Part shown: positions 34,106 to 42,813 of the stretch, in pieces
Position numbering within the stretch: position 1 is the first letter of the stretch
How the letters are laid out: each line of letters starts with the position of its first letter
NCBI RefSeq assembly: GCF_049671045.1
Contig: NZ_JBATUH010000111.1
Span: 10,124-74,123 of the forward strand
DNA from: Parvibaculum sp049671045
GTDB lineage: Bacteria; Pseudomonadota; Alphaproteobacteria; Parvibaculales; Parvibaculaceae
DNA length: 64,000 bases
Reading direction: 5' to 3'
Made by a program: the position numbers and the translations under genes
The notes under the pieces: generated by a model
What the model was told of the DNA's origin: nothing
Databases searched by the model: none
Seen by the model: the letters and a program-made list of their open reading frames with translations, nothing else

Positions 34106-34123
34106 GCTGACAGAATGCTGACA
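34106..34123. promoter_or_regulatory. Direct-repeat response-regulator site GCTGACA-N4-GCTGACA
   Basis: Two identical heptamers GCTGACA (34106-34112 and 34117-34123) sit 11 bases apart between divergent PepSY genes. This is the geometry of OmpR/PhoB-class binding sites; on the other strand it reads TGTCAGC-N4-TGTCAGC, also PhoB-like. Confidence 0.6.
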
Positions 34124-34209
34124 AAGCGTCTCAGCGATCGGTCAGCCGCCCGCGCCTAGGGTCGTCTCCATCGAGGCGATGCCGCCTCCCCATTGAAGGA
34201 GATCGAACG

Positions 34210-34527
34210 ATGCGCGTGAAGACGATACTGGCCGCAGGCGCTCTTGCCACTCTCGCCCTGACTTCCGCCGCCCTGACCTCGGCGGCGATGACCTCAAGCG
34301 CCATGGCTGCGGACAAGGATGCCCGCTGCACCGATCAGCCCCGCGAGCAATGGATGAGCAAGGACGCGGCAAAGGCGAAGGCGACGGCGCTCGGCTATGA
34401 GGTGCGCCGCGTGAAGGTCGAGGATGGCTGCTACGAGATCTACGCTTTCGACAGCAACAAGGCGAAGGTCGAAATCTTCATGAACCCGGTGAGCGGCGAA
34501 CTCGTCAACCGCAAGGATGACGACTGA
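34210..34527 (+). CDS. Periplasmic PepSY-domain protein
   Basis: This 105-residue protein has a signal peptide with a repeated TSAALTSAAMTSSAMA stretch, cleavage near AMA-AD. The mature part is one PepSY domain: EQWMSKDAAKAKATALGYEVRRV, then DGCYEIYAFDSNKAKVEIFMNPVSGELV. A cysteine pair (C38 and C73) may form a disulfide. It overlaps the cytochrome b561 start by one base (TGATGG), so the two are translated together. PepSY plus cytochrome b pairs usually shuttle electrons across the inner membrane. Confidence 0.88.
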   Translation: MRVKTILAAGALATLALTSAALTSAAMTSSAMAADKDARCTDQPREQWMSKDAAKAKATALGYEVRRVKVEDGCYEIYAFDSNKAKVEIFMNPVSGELVNRKDDD

Positions 34528-35087
34528 TGGCGGCTGAACTCACGACCGACAATGCCGGCCGCGCGATGCGGCCGGCCACGGTCAAGGTCTGGGACCCGCT
34601 GGTGCGGATCTTCCACTGGTCGCTGGTCCTCGCCTTCATCATTGCCTGGGCGACGGGCGACGAGGCCGAAAGCGTTCACATCGCCACCGGCTATGTCATC
34701 ATGGGACTGCTCGGCTTCCGGCTCGTCTGGGGCCTGATCGGAACGAAGCATGCCCGCTTCACCGATTTCATCCGCTCGCCGCGAACCGTCATCGCCTATA
34801 TGCGCGACATGCCGCGCTTCCGGGCGAAGCGCTATCTCGGCCACAACCCGGCCGGGGGAGCCATGGTGGCGGCGCTGCTGCTGATGCTCTCGGCGCTCTG
34901 CGCGACGGGCTTCATGATGACGACGGATGCCTTCTGGGGCGTCGAATGGGTCGAGGAAGTGCATGAGGCGCTGGCCAATCTCATGCTCGTCCTTGTCGGC
35001 CTCCATCTCGCGGGCGTCGCCTTTTCGAGCTTCGAGCACCGCGAAAATCTCGTGCGCGCCATGTTCACCGGGCGCAAACGAGCCTGA
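34527..35087 (+). CDS. Cytochrome b561 family protein
   Basis: This 186-residue diheme-type cytochrome b has four helices. Candidate heme ligands are in VRIFHWSLVLAFIIAW, ESVHIATGYVIMGLLGFRLVWG, and the His of EVHEALANLMLVLVGLHLAGV. The KVWDPLVRIFHW start is typical of the Ni/Fe-hydrogenase b-type cytochrome-like branch. It probably transfers quinol electrons to a periplasmic partner, perhaps involving the PepSY protein encoded upstream. Expression is probably controlled by the divergent two-component system. Confidence 0.9.
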   Translation: MAAELTTDNAGRAMRPATVKVWDPLVRIFHWSLVLAFIIAWATGDEAESVHIATGYVIMGLLGFRLVWGLIGTKHARFTDFIRSPRTVIAYMRDMPRFRAKRYLGHNPAGGAMVAALLLMLSALCATGFMMTTDAFWGVEWVEEVHEALANLMLVLVGLHLAGVAFSSFEHRENLVRAMFTGRKRA

Positions 35088-35144
35088 CGACGGGGCGGGG
35101 GGCTCGCTGCCCCTCGTCCGCTCTTCGCATTGTCCATCGTGAAG

Positions 35145-35171
35145 GTGCATGCGCTATAAGTGGACATGCAC
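35145..35171. promoter_or_regulatory. Inverted repeat upstream of the malonyl-CoA synthetase gene
   Basis: GTGCATG (35145-35151) and CATGCAC (35165-35171) are exact complements with a 13-base spacer, ending 24 bases before the start codon. This is a possible operator; matB genes elsewhere are often under a GntR-type regulator, but none is encoded here. Confidence 0.4.
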
Positions 35172-35195
35172 TTTTGACGATGATGTGAGCGAGCG

Positions 35196-36722
35196 ATGCC
35201 AACTTCCCTTTATTCCCTCATCGAAATGTCGTTTCCCGCAGATCGCAGCAAGGTGGCGATCGAGGTGCCGGACCGTGCGCGCGGCCGCGTGAGCTGGACC
35301 TTCGCGGAGCTTGCGGGCGCGACCGCGCGGGCCGCCTCGCTTTTCGCGGGCCTCGGGCTCAGGCATGGCGACCGTGTGGCCGTGCAGGCGGAAAAATCGC
35401 CCGAGGCGCTGATCGCCTATCTCGCCTGTCTGCGCGGCGGCTTCGTGTTCCTGCCGATGAACACGGCCTACCGGACGGACGAGGTCGATTATCTCGTGGG
35501 CAATGCAGAACCCGCCCTCATCATCTGCGATCCGGCGCGCGAGGCCGAGACGCACGAGATCGCCGCACGCCACGGGACGGCGCATGTCCTGACGCTCGAT
35601 GCCGAGGGCTTCGGCAGCTTCAGCGAGGCGGCGGCGAAAGTGCGCGATGCCTTGCCCGTCGCCGACTGCGCTTCATCGGATCTCGCGGCGATCCTCTATA
35701 CCTCCGGCACGACGGGCAAGCCCAAGGGCGCGATGCTGAGCCACGGCAATCTCGCCGCGAACGGCATCGCGCTGCGCGATTCCTGGCGCTTCACGGAAGA
35801 GGATGTGTTGCTTCACGCGCTGCCGATCTTCCATGCGCATGGGCTCTTCGTCGCCTGCCACTGCGCGCTTCTCTCCGGCGCGCGCATGATCTGGCTTTCG
35901 AAATTCGACCGCGCCGAGGTGTTGCGCCAGCTTCCGCGCGCGAGCACCTTCATGGGCGTGCCGACCTTCTACACCCGGCTCCTCGCGGGCGAGGATTTCA
36001 ACGCGAGGCTCGTCGCGCATATGCGGCTTTTCACCAGCGGTTCGGCGCCGCTGCTCGCCGAGACCTTCGAGGAATTCAGATCGCGCACCGGGCTTGCCAT
36101 TCTCGAACGCTACGGCATGACCGAAACCGGCATGAACACATCGAATCCCTATGATGGCGAGCGCCGCGCCGGCACGGTGGGCTTTCCGCTTCCGGGCGTC
36201 GAGGTTCGCGTCATGGGCGAGGACGGGCGCGAATTGCCGCGAGGCGAGATCGGCGGCCTCGAAGTGCGCGGACCGAATGTCTTCAGTGGCTATTGGCGCA
36301 TGCCCGAAAAGACGGCCGAGGAATTTGCGGAAGGCGGCTGGTTCAGGACCGGCGACGTCGCGATGATCGACGCGGACGGTTACGTTCACCTCGTCGGCCG
36401 CGCCAAGGACCTCATCATTTCGGGCGGCTACAACGTCTATCCGAAGGAGATCGAGACGCTGATCGACGAAATGCCGGAGGTCGACGAATCCGCGATCGTC
36501 GGCGTTCCCCACAAGGATTTCGGCGAGGCGGGCGTCGCGGTCGTGGTGCTGCGCGAGGGGAGTGCGCTTGACGAGGCGGCGCTGATCGCGCGGCTCAAGG
36601 AGAAGATCGCCAATTACAAGGTGCCGAAGCACGCTTTCTTCGTCGAAAGCCTGCCGCGCAACACCATGGGCAAGGTCCAGAAGAACCTGCTGCGCGATCG
36701 CTATCGCGACGCCTGCGCGTGA
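35196..36722 (+). CDS. matB: Malonyl-CoA synthetase (MatB type)
   Basis: This acyl-adenylate-forming enzyme has 508 residues. The phosphate loop is ILYTSGTTGKPKGAMLSHGNLA, then HALPIFHAHGLFVACHCALL, FTSGSAPL, ERYGMTETGMNTSNPYDGER, the hinge GRAKDLIISGGYNVYPKEIE and the C-terminal catalytic Lys in NTMGKVQKNLLR. TEKS-like and NTSNPYDGER segments match characterised MatB proteins very closely, with the Arg that binds the malonate carboxylate. It makes malonyl-CoA from malonate, CoA and ATP. No matA or malonate transporter is next to it. Confidence 0.9.
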   Translation: MPTSLYSLIEMSFPADRSKVAIEVPDRARGRVSWTFAELAGATARAASLFAGLGLRHGDRVAVQAEKSPEALIAYLACLRGGFVFLPMNTAYRTDEVDYLVGNAEPALIICDPAREAETHEIAARHGTAHVLTLDAEGFGSFSEAAAKVRDALPVADCASSDLAAILYTSGTTGKPKGAMLSHGNLAANGIALRDSWRFTEEDVLLHALPIFHAHGLFVACHCALLSGARMIWLSKFDRAEVLRQLPRASTFMGVPTFYTRLLAGEDFNARLVAHMRLFTSGSAPLLAETFEEFRSRTGLAILERYGMTETGMNTSNPYDGERRAGTVGFPLPGVEVRVMGEDGRELPRGEIGGLEVRGPNVFSGYWRMPEKTAEEFAEGGWFRTGDVAMIDADGYVHLVGRAKDLIISGGYNVYPKEIETLIDEMPEVDESAIVGVPHKDFGEAGVAVVVLREGSALDEAALIARLKEKIANYKVPKHAFFVESLPRNTMGKVQKNLLRDRYRDACA

Positions 36723-36749
36723 CCCCCGAAAAAGGCGCCGCCGGGCTTT

Positions 36750-37292
36750 CTACTCGGCGTGGCGGTCGCTGGCGCGCTTCTTTTCGGGCGCGGCCTTGAC
36801 TTGCCGGCGCCGGTCGGGCCCGTCGAAATCGCCGCTGTGAATGAGCGGGCGGGGCCTGCGCAGAACGGATTCGATCCGCGTCATGAGCTGCGTGGCCGAG
36901 AAGGGCTTGGACAGTACTTCCGTCGCGCCGCTGTCGCGGACGGCGATGACGTTTGTCTTGAACGGCCGCTCCGTCATGAAGATGACGGGCACATGGTTCG
37001 GCAATCCCGAGTCGGGCTTGCGCAGCGTCTTCACGACCGTGCGGCCGTCGAGCGGCGGCTCGAGATCGTCCACGAGAACCACATGCACGCGCTGATGGGC
37101 GAGAATGTGGAGCGCGTCCTCGCCGTTGCGCGCGGGATAGATTTTCCCGATGCCGAAGGATTTGAGAATGCCCGCGACGATCCCCGCGAATTGCGGGGCG
37201 TCCTCGACGACGAGAACGGAAACCTCGTGAAACGGAAATTTTTCCGTGAGCGATTCGCTTGGGAATGGCGTCGGAAGTTGATTGGCGGGCAT
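36750..37292 (-). CDS. Single-domain response regulator
   Basis: The 180-residue protein is a receiver domain only: VVEDAPQF, phosphoacceptor candidates Asp75/Asp76 in VVLVDDLEPPLDG, FMTERP and Lys129 in LSKPFS. The C-terminal 40 residues are basic and low-complexity with no output domain. It follows the GT2 glycosyltransferase gene by 82 bases on the same strand, so it may regulate that protein or be phosphorylated by an orphan kinase such as the one at 46294. Confidence 0.86.
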   Translation of the reverse strand: MPANQLPTPFPSESLTEKFPFHEVSVLVVEDAPQFAGIVAGILKSFGIGKIYPARNGEDALHILAHQRVHVVLVDDLEPPLDGRTVVKTLRKPDSGLPNHVPVIFMTERPFKTNVIAVRDSGATEVLSKPFSATQLMTRIESVLRRPRPLIHSGDFDGPDRRRQVKAAPEKKRASDRHAE

Positions 37293-37374
37293 GCCGGGGA
37301 ACCTCGAATCTCCATCGCCGCGAGTTTCATCCGAAACCCTTAGAGACTCGTTAGGAACTCTCGTCCCTTTCGGA

Positions 37375-39369
37375 TTAAGCCATCGGTCTATCGCTCTCCG
37401 TCATCGTGCGGGCGAGCTGATCCGGGATGAGGCGGCTGATGCCATGTTCCGTCTTCTCCCAGTGAAACGGCCGCGTCACCAACTGCTGGAGCGCCTTGTA
37501 GGCTCCGGCCGAAATCAGGAGCCAGTAGGCCGGCATCATCAGCGCGTCGAAGACGAGCGATTTCCGGCCGCGCGCGCCTGCGGCGGTCATGCCCGCAAGA
37601 ATGGTGATGCCGTAGCCGGAGACGAGCACGGCGAGATTGAAGATGGCGACCGGCAGGTCGCGCGCGAGATCGGCAAGCGAGTCCGACGCGATCAGCGCCG
37701 CGATGGCGGCGAGGTAGAAGAGCGGATGAACGAGGTTTGAAAGCGAGAAGCCGCCAATGACGATCTGGAATCCGAGAAAGCCCTTCAGCCCCAGCGCGCG
37801 ATAGAGCCTGACGGGGTGGCGCATGCGGACGAGATAGGTCTGGACCCATCCCTTGACCCAGCGCGAGCGCTGCCGGAGCCAGTTGTCGAGGCGGCAATTG
37901 GCCTCTTCTTCCGTGGTCGAGCGGATGATGCTCGTGCGATAGCCGAGCATGGCGAGGCGGATGCCGAGATCGGCGTCTTCCGTTACATTGAACGGGTCCC
38001 AGGCGCCCGCGCGGCGCAGCACATCGGTGCGGAAATGGGTCGAGGTGCCGCCAAGCGGCACCGGCAGGCCGAGCTTCGCCAGCGTCGGCAGCAGGAGGTC
38101 GAAGAACGAGGCATATTCGATGGCGAATTGGCGCGTGAGCCAGTTCTCGAACCAGTTGTAATAGTTGAGCTGCGCCTGCACGCAGGCGAGCTTCGGATCG
38201 CCGAGCCTGAAGGCGGCGACAGCGCGGCGAAGCTGGTCGGGCGCAGGTATGTCTTCCGCGTCATAGACGACCAGGAACTCGCCCCGCGCGAAGGGGAGCG
38301 CGAAATTGCAGGCTTTCGGCTTCGTCAGCGGCAGCGTGCGCGGCACACGGATGAATTCGAAATTGCCCGGCAGGCCGAGTTTCCGCGCGGCTTCATAGGT
38401 CGCCTCGTCCGTCTCCTCGAAGACGAGCTTTATGTCGAGCTTCGAGGCCGGATAGTCGAGCTTCTTCAGCGCATCGGCGAGGATCGGCACAACCTCCGCT
38501 TCCTTGAAGAGCGGCACGATGACGGTATAGACGGGCAGATCCATGTCGCTTGAGGGGATGGACGCGTCGAAGGCGCGTTCTTCCTTCGTCGGCGGGGAGA
38601 GCAGGCCGATGAAGATCGAGGCGAAGCGCAGCCCCGCAACGGTGAGGAAGCAGAGCCCCGTCAGCACATTGATGGCGAATGCGGTTCCGAGCGGCGCAAG
38701 CCAGAAGGCGAGGCTGGCCGCGAGAAGAAGCAGGGCAGCCACCCGTATCTGGGGCACGGTCATGCGCTCATGCGCGGAGCTTTCCGGAAATTCCGTGGCG
38801 AGCGCGAAGCGCGCGCGCTCGTTCAGTTCCTCGCGGAAGCGCTCGCGCAGTGCCCGGTCGATATCATGGGATGAGGCGACGAAGATGGCGCAGGGTCTGC
38901 CTTCATGGGCTTCAATCGCGGCCCGTGCGCGCTCGGGATCGGCGGCCACATAGACGGGCTCGCGCTTGATCCATCGCCAGGGCATGCAGCGCGCGGCGAT
39001 GTAGAAATCGAGAGCGCTCGCCCGCGCCAGCGTCGGGTCCGCCGGGTCCTGTCTGAGGTCGATATAGCGGATGCTGCTCTGCGCGGCGACGAGCCGGGCG
39101 ATCTCGGCGGGCCGGGCTTTACCCTGCGCGATCAGAATGTCGCCGAACCTCGTGCCGCAGCGGCGCTGATGGGCGAGGACGACCTGCACCGTGTCGGCGC
39201 CGATGAGGCCTGCATCGACGGCCAGTTCGCCCAGGAGTGGCACACGCCAGCGCGAGCCGGCGGGCTGATGGATGAAGCCCGGCAGGGCAGGCGCCTCGCC
39301 AAATCCTGGCCGAGCGAACTCTTCCCCTTCGGGCCCCACGGCCGAAGGGGTATCCCCCGCCTCGCTCAT
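37375..39369 (-). CDS. GT2 glycosyltransferase with N-terminal GspE_N/MshEN-like domain
   Basis: This 664-residue membrane glycosyltransferase has an N-terminal module (about 44-180) shaped like the type II secretion ATPase N-domain (MshEN): LLGELAVDAGLIGADTVQVV, LAHQRRCGTRFGDILIAQG, then VAADPERARAAIEAHEG and DIDRALRERF. Two TM helices follow (205-255). The GT2 catalytic domain has YTVIVPLFKEAEVV, DAED (370-373), TEDAD (463-467) and QRSRW (500-504), the cellulose-synthase-like set; C-terminal TM helices end it. MshEN domains of this pattern can bind c-di-GMP. The product is probably an exported polysaccharide. Confidence 0.88.
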   Translation of the reverse strand: MSEAGDTPSAVGPEGEEFARPGFGEAPALPGFIHQPAGSRWRVPLLGELAVDAGLIGADTVQVVLAHQRRCGTRFGDILIAQGKARPAEIARLVAAQSSIRYIDLRQDPADPTLARASALDFYIAARCMPWRWIKREPVYVAADPERARAAIEAHEGRPCAIFVASSHDIDRALRERFREELNERARFALATEFPESSAHERMTVPQIRVAALLLLAASLAFWLAPLGTAFAINVLTGLCFLTVAGLRFASIFIGLLSPPTKEERAFDASIPSSDMDLPVYTVIVPLFKEAEVVPILADALKKLDYPASKLDIKLVFEETDEATYEAARKLGLPGNFEFIRVPRTLPLTKPKACNFALPFARGEFLVVYDAEDIPAPDQLRRAVAAFRLGDPKLACVQAQLNYYNWFENWLTRQFAIEYASFFDLLLPTLAKLGLPVPLGGTSTHFRTDVLRRAGAWDPFNVTEDADLGIRLAMLGYRTSIIRSTTEEEANCRLDNWLRQRSRWVKGWVQTYLVRMRHPVRLYRALGLKGFLGFQIVIGGFSLSNLVHPLFYLAAIAALIASDSLADLARDLPVAIFNLAVLVSGYGITILAGMTAAGARGRKSLVFDALMMPAYWLLISAGAYKALQQLVTRPFHWEKTEHGISRLIPDQLARTMTESDRPMA

Positions 39370-39594
39370 TTTTCCCCCCACCCCAGAAGGTGCCTCGCGC
39401 GGCGTAAATGCAGCCGCCCCGATATTCCGGAAAATGATAATTTTAGTATTCGCACACGGAAATAGTCCGAAAGGTGGGCATGGGCCTTGCTCGGACCCTT
39501 CAAGAGGCCCGCTTCCCGTGCCCGGCCGGCACATGGCGGCGGGCAGACCGTCCCAGACCGGCACACGCCGGCAGAAAGAAGGCGACCCGCGCTC

Positions 39595-40485
39595 ATGCGG
39601 CTGCTGCTTTTCGTCAATCTGATCGCGATCGTCGTCCTCGCAGGCGCGCTCGCCCACACCTATGAGGGAGCGCCGCTGCCCTGGCGGCTCGCCGCGGCGC
39701 CCGCGATCGATGCGAGCCCGGAGCTTTCTTCCGCGCCCGCCGAAACCCCTCCTCATGAAATGAAGGAGGAGCCGCTCCGCATTCTGACGGAAGGGGCCTA
39801 TCCGCCCTTCAACTACCGCGACGCGGCGGGGCGACTCACCGGTTTCGATGTCGATATTGCCGAGGCTCTCTGCGCGCGCCTGAAGCGGAATTGCACGCTC
39901 GACACCCGGCCCTGGGCGGCGCTTCTCCCGGCGCTTGCGGACGGAAAGGCCGACGCTGTCGTCGCCTCCATGCTCATTCCCTCGCCGGGCAGGCAGGCTC
40001 CGCCCGCCGATGACCGCGTCGCCTTCACCGCGAGCTATTATTCGACCCCCGGCCGCTTTGCCGCGCGAAAGTCAGGCGCGTTGGCGCAGGCGAGCGCCGC
40101 TTCCATGGCCGGAAAGCGCGTCGCCGTGCAGAAGGGATCGGTCCATGAGGCGTTTCTTGCGCGCCGTTTTCCGGGCGTCGTGGCCGTGCCCCTGCCGACA
40201 CTGGACGAGGCCGAGGCCGCGCTTTCCGAGGGGCGCGCGGATTTTCTCTTCGCCGACCGCAATGCGCTGCTGCACTGGCTGAAGGGCGCGCGCGGCGCGG
40301 ATTGCTGCCGCCTCGTCGGCTCCGACTATTCGGACCCCGCCTTTTTCGGCGCCGGAGCCGGTATCGCCTACAGGGCCAAAGACCGGGCGCTGGGCGCAAG
40401 ACTCGACGAGGCGCTGGCGGCGATGGCTGCCGACGGCACCCATGCCGAAATCAGCCGCCGCTATTTCGGGCAGGACATTCGCTGA
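39595..40485 (+). CDS. Amino-acid-type ABC transporter substrate-binding protein
   Basis: This 296-residue protein has an N-terminal signal or anchor (MRLLLFVNLIAIVVLAGALA) and an SBP-family-3 domain: RILTEGAYPPFNYRDAAGRL, TGFDVDIAEALCARL, DAVVASMLIP and the C-terminal LDEALAAMAADGTHAEISRRYFG. It binds a polar amino acid or similar ligand in the periplasm. No permease or ATPase gene is adjacent, so it is an orphan here, and a sensory role is possible. It ends next to the convergent sixA. Confidence 0.9.
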   Translation: MRLLLFVNLIAIVVLAGALAHTYEGAPLPWRLAAAPAIDASPELSSAPAETPPHEMKEEPLRILTEGAYPPFNYRDAAGRLTGFDVDIAEALCARLKRNCTLDTRPWAALLPALADGKADAVVASMLIPSPGRQAPPADDRVAFTASYYSTPGRFAARKSGALAQASAASMAGKRVAVQKGSVHEAFLARRFPGVVAVPLPTLDEAEAALSEGRADFLFADRNALLHWLKGARGADCCRLVGSDYSDPAFFGAGAGIAYRAKDRALGARLDEALAAMAADGTHAEISRRYFGQDIR

Positions 40486-41019
40486 TCAATGTTTCTTCGC
40501 CGCCGCCATGAGGTCGCGCGGCCTGCCGAAGAAGATGACGCGGCCAGCCCCCTCCTCGATTTCCTTCCAGCTTTCGACGTCGAACTCGAAAACGATGAAG
40601 CCGCCGGTCGGCACGCCATGCGCGACCTTGAGCGCGAGTTCCTCGTCCGGGTCCTCCGCAAGCGCCATGGCGAGCAGAACGAGGCCGGGATTATGCGCGA
40701 CGACGAGCAGCGTTTCGGCGCTCGCCGGAGCCTTGTGGATTTCCTCGAGCATGACATCAGGCATGGCGTGATAAAGCTCGTCGCGGTGGATGACGGGAAC
40801 CTCCTTCGGCAGCTTCCTGGCGAGCGGAAGGAAGGTCTCGTTCGCGCGCCGCGCCGTCGAGCAGAGCACCGCATCGGGGACGTAAGGCGAGTGGGCGATG
40901 AAATCCGCCATGAAATCGGCGGCCGTGCTGCCGCGCGCATTGAGAGGGCGGCTGAAATCGTCCTTGGACGGATCGCTCCAATCCGATTTCGCGTGACGCA
41001 TGAGGCAGAGCCGTTTCAT
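40486..41019 (-). CDS. SixA-type phosphohistidine phosphatase
   Basis: This 177-residue histidine phosphatase has the RHAKSDWSDP motif (catalytic His9), SRPLNARG, STARRANETF and VVAHNPGL with the second His. The RHAKS form is that of SixA, which dephosphorylates Hpt domains or NPr-type phosphocarriers. The ATG at 41019 has GGGAGAAG upstream and overlaps the stop of the hydroxylase gene by 4 bases. Confidence 0.9.
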   Translation of the reverse strand: MKRLCLMRHAKSDWSDPSKDDFSRPLNARGSTAADFMADFIAHSPYVPDAVLCSTARRANETFLPLARKLPKEVPVIHRDELYHAMPDVMLEEIHKAPASAETLLVVAHNPGLVLLAMALAEDPDEELALKVAHGVPTGGFIVFEFDVESWKEIEEGAGRVIFFGRPRDLMAAAKKH

Positions 41020-41867
41020 TCTGTCTTCTCCCGGCCTGTCGCGCCTGCTGGGGAGGGAGCTCGCGCCGCGCCGACAAAGGGGAGCGCGAGGCTCCAGAGC
41101 AGTCTTGTGGGCTCGCTGCCGGGATAGGCGTCGAGGCCGATCCTCATGGAGCGCTGCTCCTCGCGAGGGCTCTTGCGATAAGTGCCGAAGAGCCGGTCCC
41201 AGATGGACAGGTTGAAGCCGAAATTCATGTCGTGTTCGTCCCGAAAGATCGAATGATGCACGCGGTGCATGTCGGGTGTCACGAGGGCGAGCCGCATGAG
41301 AGGGTCGATCCTTTTCCCGAGAGAGATATTCGCATGATTGAAGAGAGAGGTCGCATTGAGCGCGATCTCGAAAACGACGACGGCCGCGACGGGCGCTCCG
41401 AGCAGGGCCACCGCCAGCATCTTGACGAGCATGCTGACGAGAATTTCCGCCGGGTGGAAGCGGATGCCCGTCGTCGTGTCGATGTCGGGATCGGCATGAT
41501 GCACCCTGTGCATCCGCCACAGCAGATCAAAACGATGAAAGGCGACATGCTGGCCGTAGATCGTGAGGTCGAGCGCGACGAGCGTCAGCAGGAAGGCGAG
41601 GGGCGCGGGCGCCTCGATCCGGTTGAAAAGGCCGAACCCGGCCTCGGCGGCCCAATGGGCGGTGCCGACGGCGGCGACGGGAAGGCTGAGGCGCACAAGC
41701 GCCGTGCCGGCTGCGCTCATGGCGATATTCGTCCACCACCGCGCGCGCCGCTCGAAACGGCGCGCCCGGCAGGGCGCGGCGGCTTCCCAGACTGCCATGG
41801 CCAGCAGCACGCCGCCAAAGGCGGCAAGCCGGATCAACGACTCATGGGCGAGAAAGAAGGCGCTCAT
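41016..41867 (-). CDS. Sterol desaturase/fatty acid hydroxylase family protein
   Basis: This membrane di-iron hydroxylase has 283 residues with the eight-His pattern: QHVAFHR (106-112), HRVHHAD (120-126), NHANI and HRVHHS (201-206). Four or five TM helices surround the catalytic site. It adds oxygen to a lipid, fatty acid, sterol or carotenoid; the substrate is not shown. It is coupled to sixA by a 4-base overlap. Confidence 0.92.
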   Translation of the reverse strand: MSAFFLAHESLIRLAAFGGVLLAMAVWEAAAPCRARRFERRARWWTNIAMSAAGTALVRLSLPVAAVGTAHWAAEAGFGLFNRIEAPAPLAFLLTLVALDLTIYGQHVAFHRFDLLWRMHRVHHADPDIDTTTGIRFHPAEILVSMLVKMLAVALLGAPVAAVVVFEIALNATSLFNHANISLGKRIDPLMRLALVTPDMHRVHHSIFRDEHDMNFGFNLSIWDRLFGTYRKSPREEQRSMRIGLDAYPGSEPTRLLWSLALPFVGAARAPSPAGATGREKTE

Positions 41868-42097
41868 CGGAACCTGTCTGCATAGCCCTCACGGCCACCC
41901 GGCGGAGGGAGCCGGCGAAGCGGGTGCGCTGGACTATAAGGCGGCTTTGCGCGAGAGAAAAAGGGGGCGCCGTGGCGGGCAGCGCCGAGCGAGCCTGCCG
42001 CTGCGGAAGGTTCCCCCACTGCGCTTTGCCCAAGGCTCGGCTAGACTGTGCGGGGACGGTGATTTCCGGGCGGCGGGAACGCGGCAGGGGCGGACGA

Positions 42098-42811
42098 ATG
42101 GTGAAGGGGAAGCATCTCGCGCTGGCGGCGGGCGTCATGATGGCGGCCGCGGCTGGCGCTTTCACGGCGGCGGGCGCCGAACCCGCGGGCGATGAAACCT
42201 TTGAAGGCTCGTTCAGTTGCCTGAGGCCGTCATCGTCGTCCGATCGGAGCCCCGTCCTCTGCCAGAGCCAGATCAACCCAGGCCTTCCCGTGCTCGACCT
42301 CACGATCTTCTGGCAGGACGCGGGCGCGGGCGGCGGGCGCCGCATCGAGCGCATCGAAATTCGCCGCTCGGGCGAGGCCGAACTTCTCCAGACGATCGCC
42401 GGCATCGATTCCCCCGTGGCTGACGAGGCCGAGAATGCCGGGCTCGAAATGCTCGATCTCAACTTTGACGGCTTCCTCGACCTGCGTGTCATGCGCGCAG
42501 CACCCGCTGGAACGCATGCGCTCTATCGCAACTGGCTCTGGTCGGCGGAGGACGGAATTTTCGCCGCAAGCCCGGCGCTCGATGAAATCGCGTCGCCCGA
42601 GTTCAATGCCGAGGATCAGGAAATCATGAGCCGCTGGCGTTCGGGCGCCACGCGCGGAACCGATGTCTATTCCTACGAGGGAGCGCTGCCGGTTCTCATT
42701 CACCGGGAGACGGATGCCGATGATGCGCATGGCGCATGCGTGCGATCGTTCTATGACCGCATCGACGACGAGCTGAAGAAGACCGGCACGGGTGCCTGCG
42801 AGGCGGAATAG
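42098..42811 (+). CDS. Exported protein with EF-hand-like loop (XAC2610-like)
   Basis: This 237-residue secreted protein has a signal peptide (HLALAAGVMMAAAAGAFTAA, cleavage after GA). The mature part carries LEMLDLNFDGFLDLRV, a DxNxDGxxD calcium-binding-type loop as in the XAC2610 family, followed by YRNWLWSAEDGIFAASPALDEI. It has four cysteines. The function is unknown. The ATG at 42098 has AGGGGCGG upstream; the longer in-frame start at 41924 lacks both ribosome site and leader. Confidence 0.83.
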   Translation: MVKGKHLALAAGVMMAAAAGAFTAAGAEPAGDETFEGSFSCLRPSSSSDRSPVLCQSQINPGLPVLDLTIFWQDAGAGGGRRIERIEIRRSGEAELLQTIAGIDSPVADEAENAGLEMLDLNFDGFLDLRVMRAAPAGTHALYRNWLWSAEDGIFAASPALDEIASPEFNAEDQEIMSRWRSGATRGTDVYSYEGALPVLIHRETDADDAHGACVRSFYDRIDDELKKTGTGACEAE

Positions 42812-42813
42812 GG

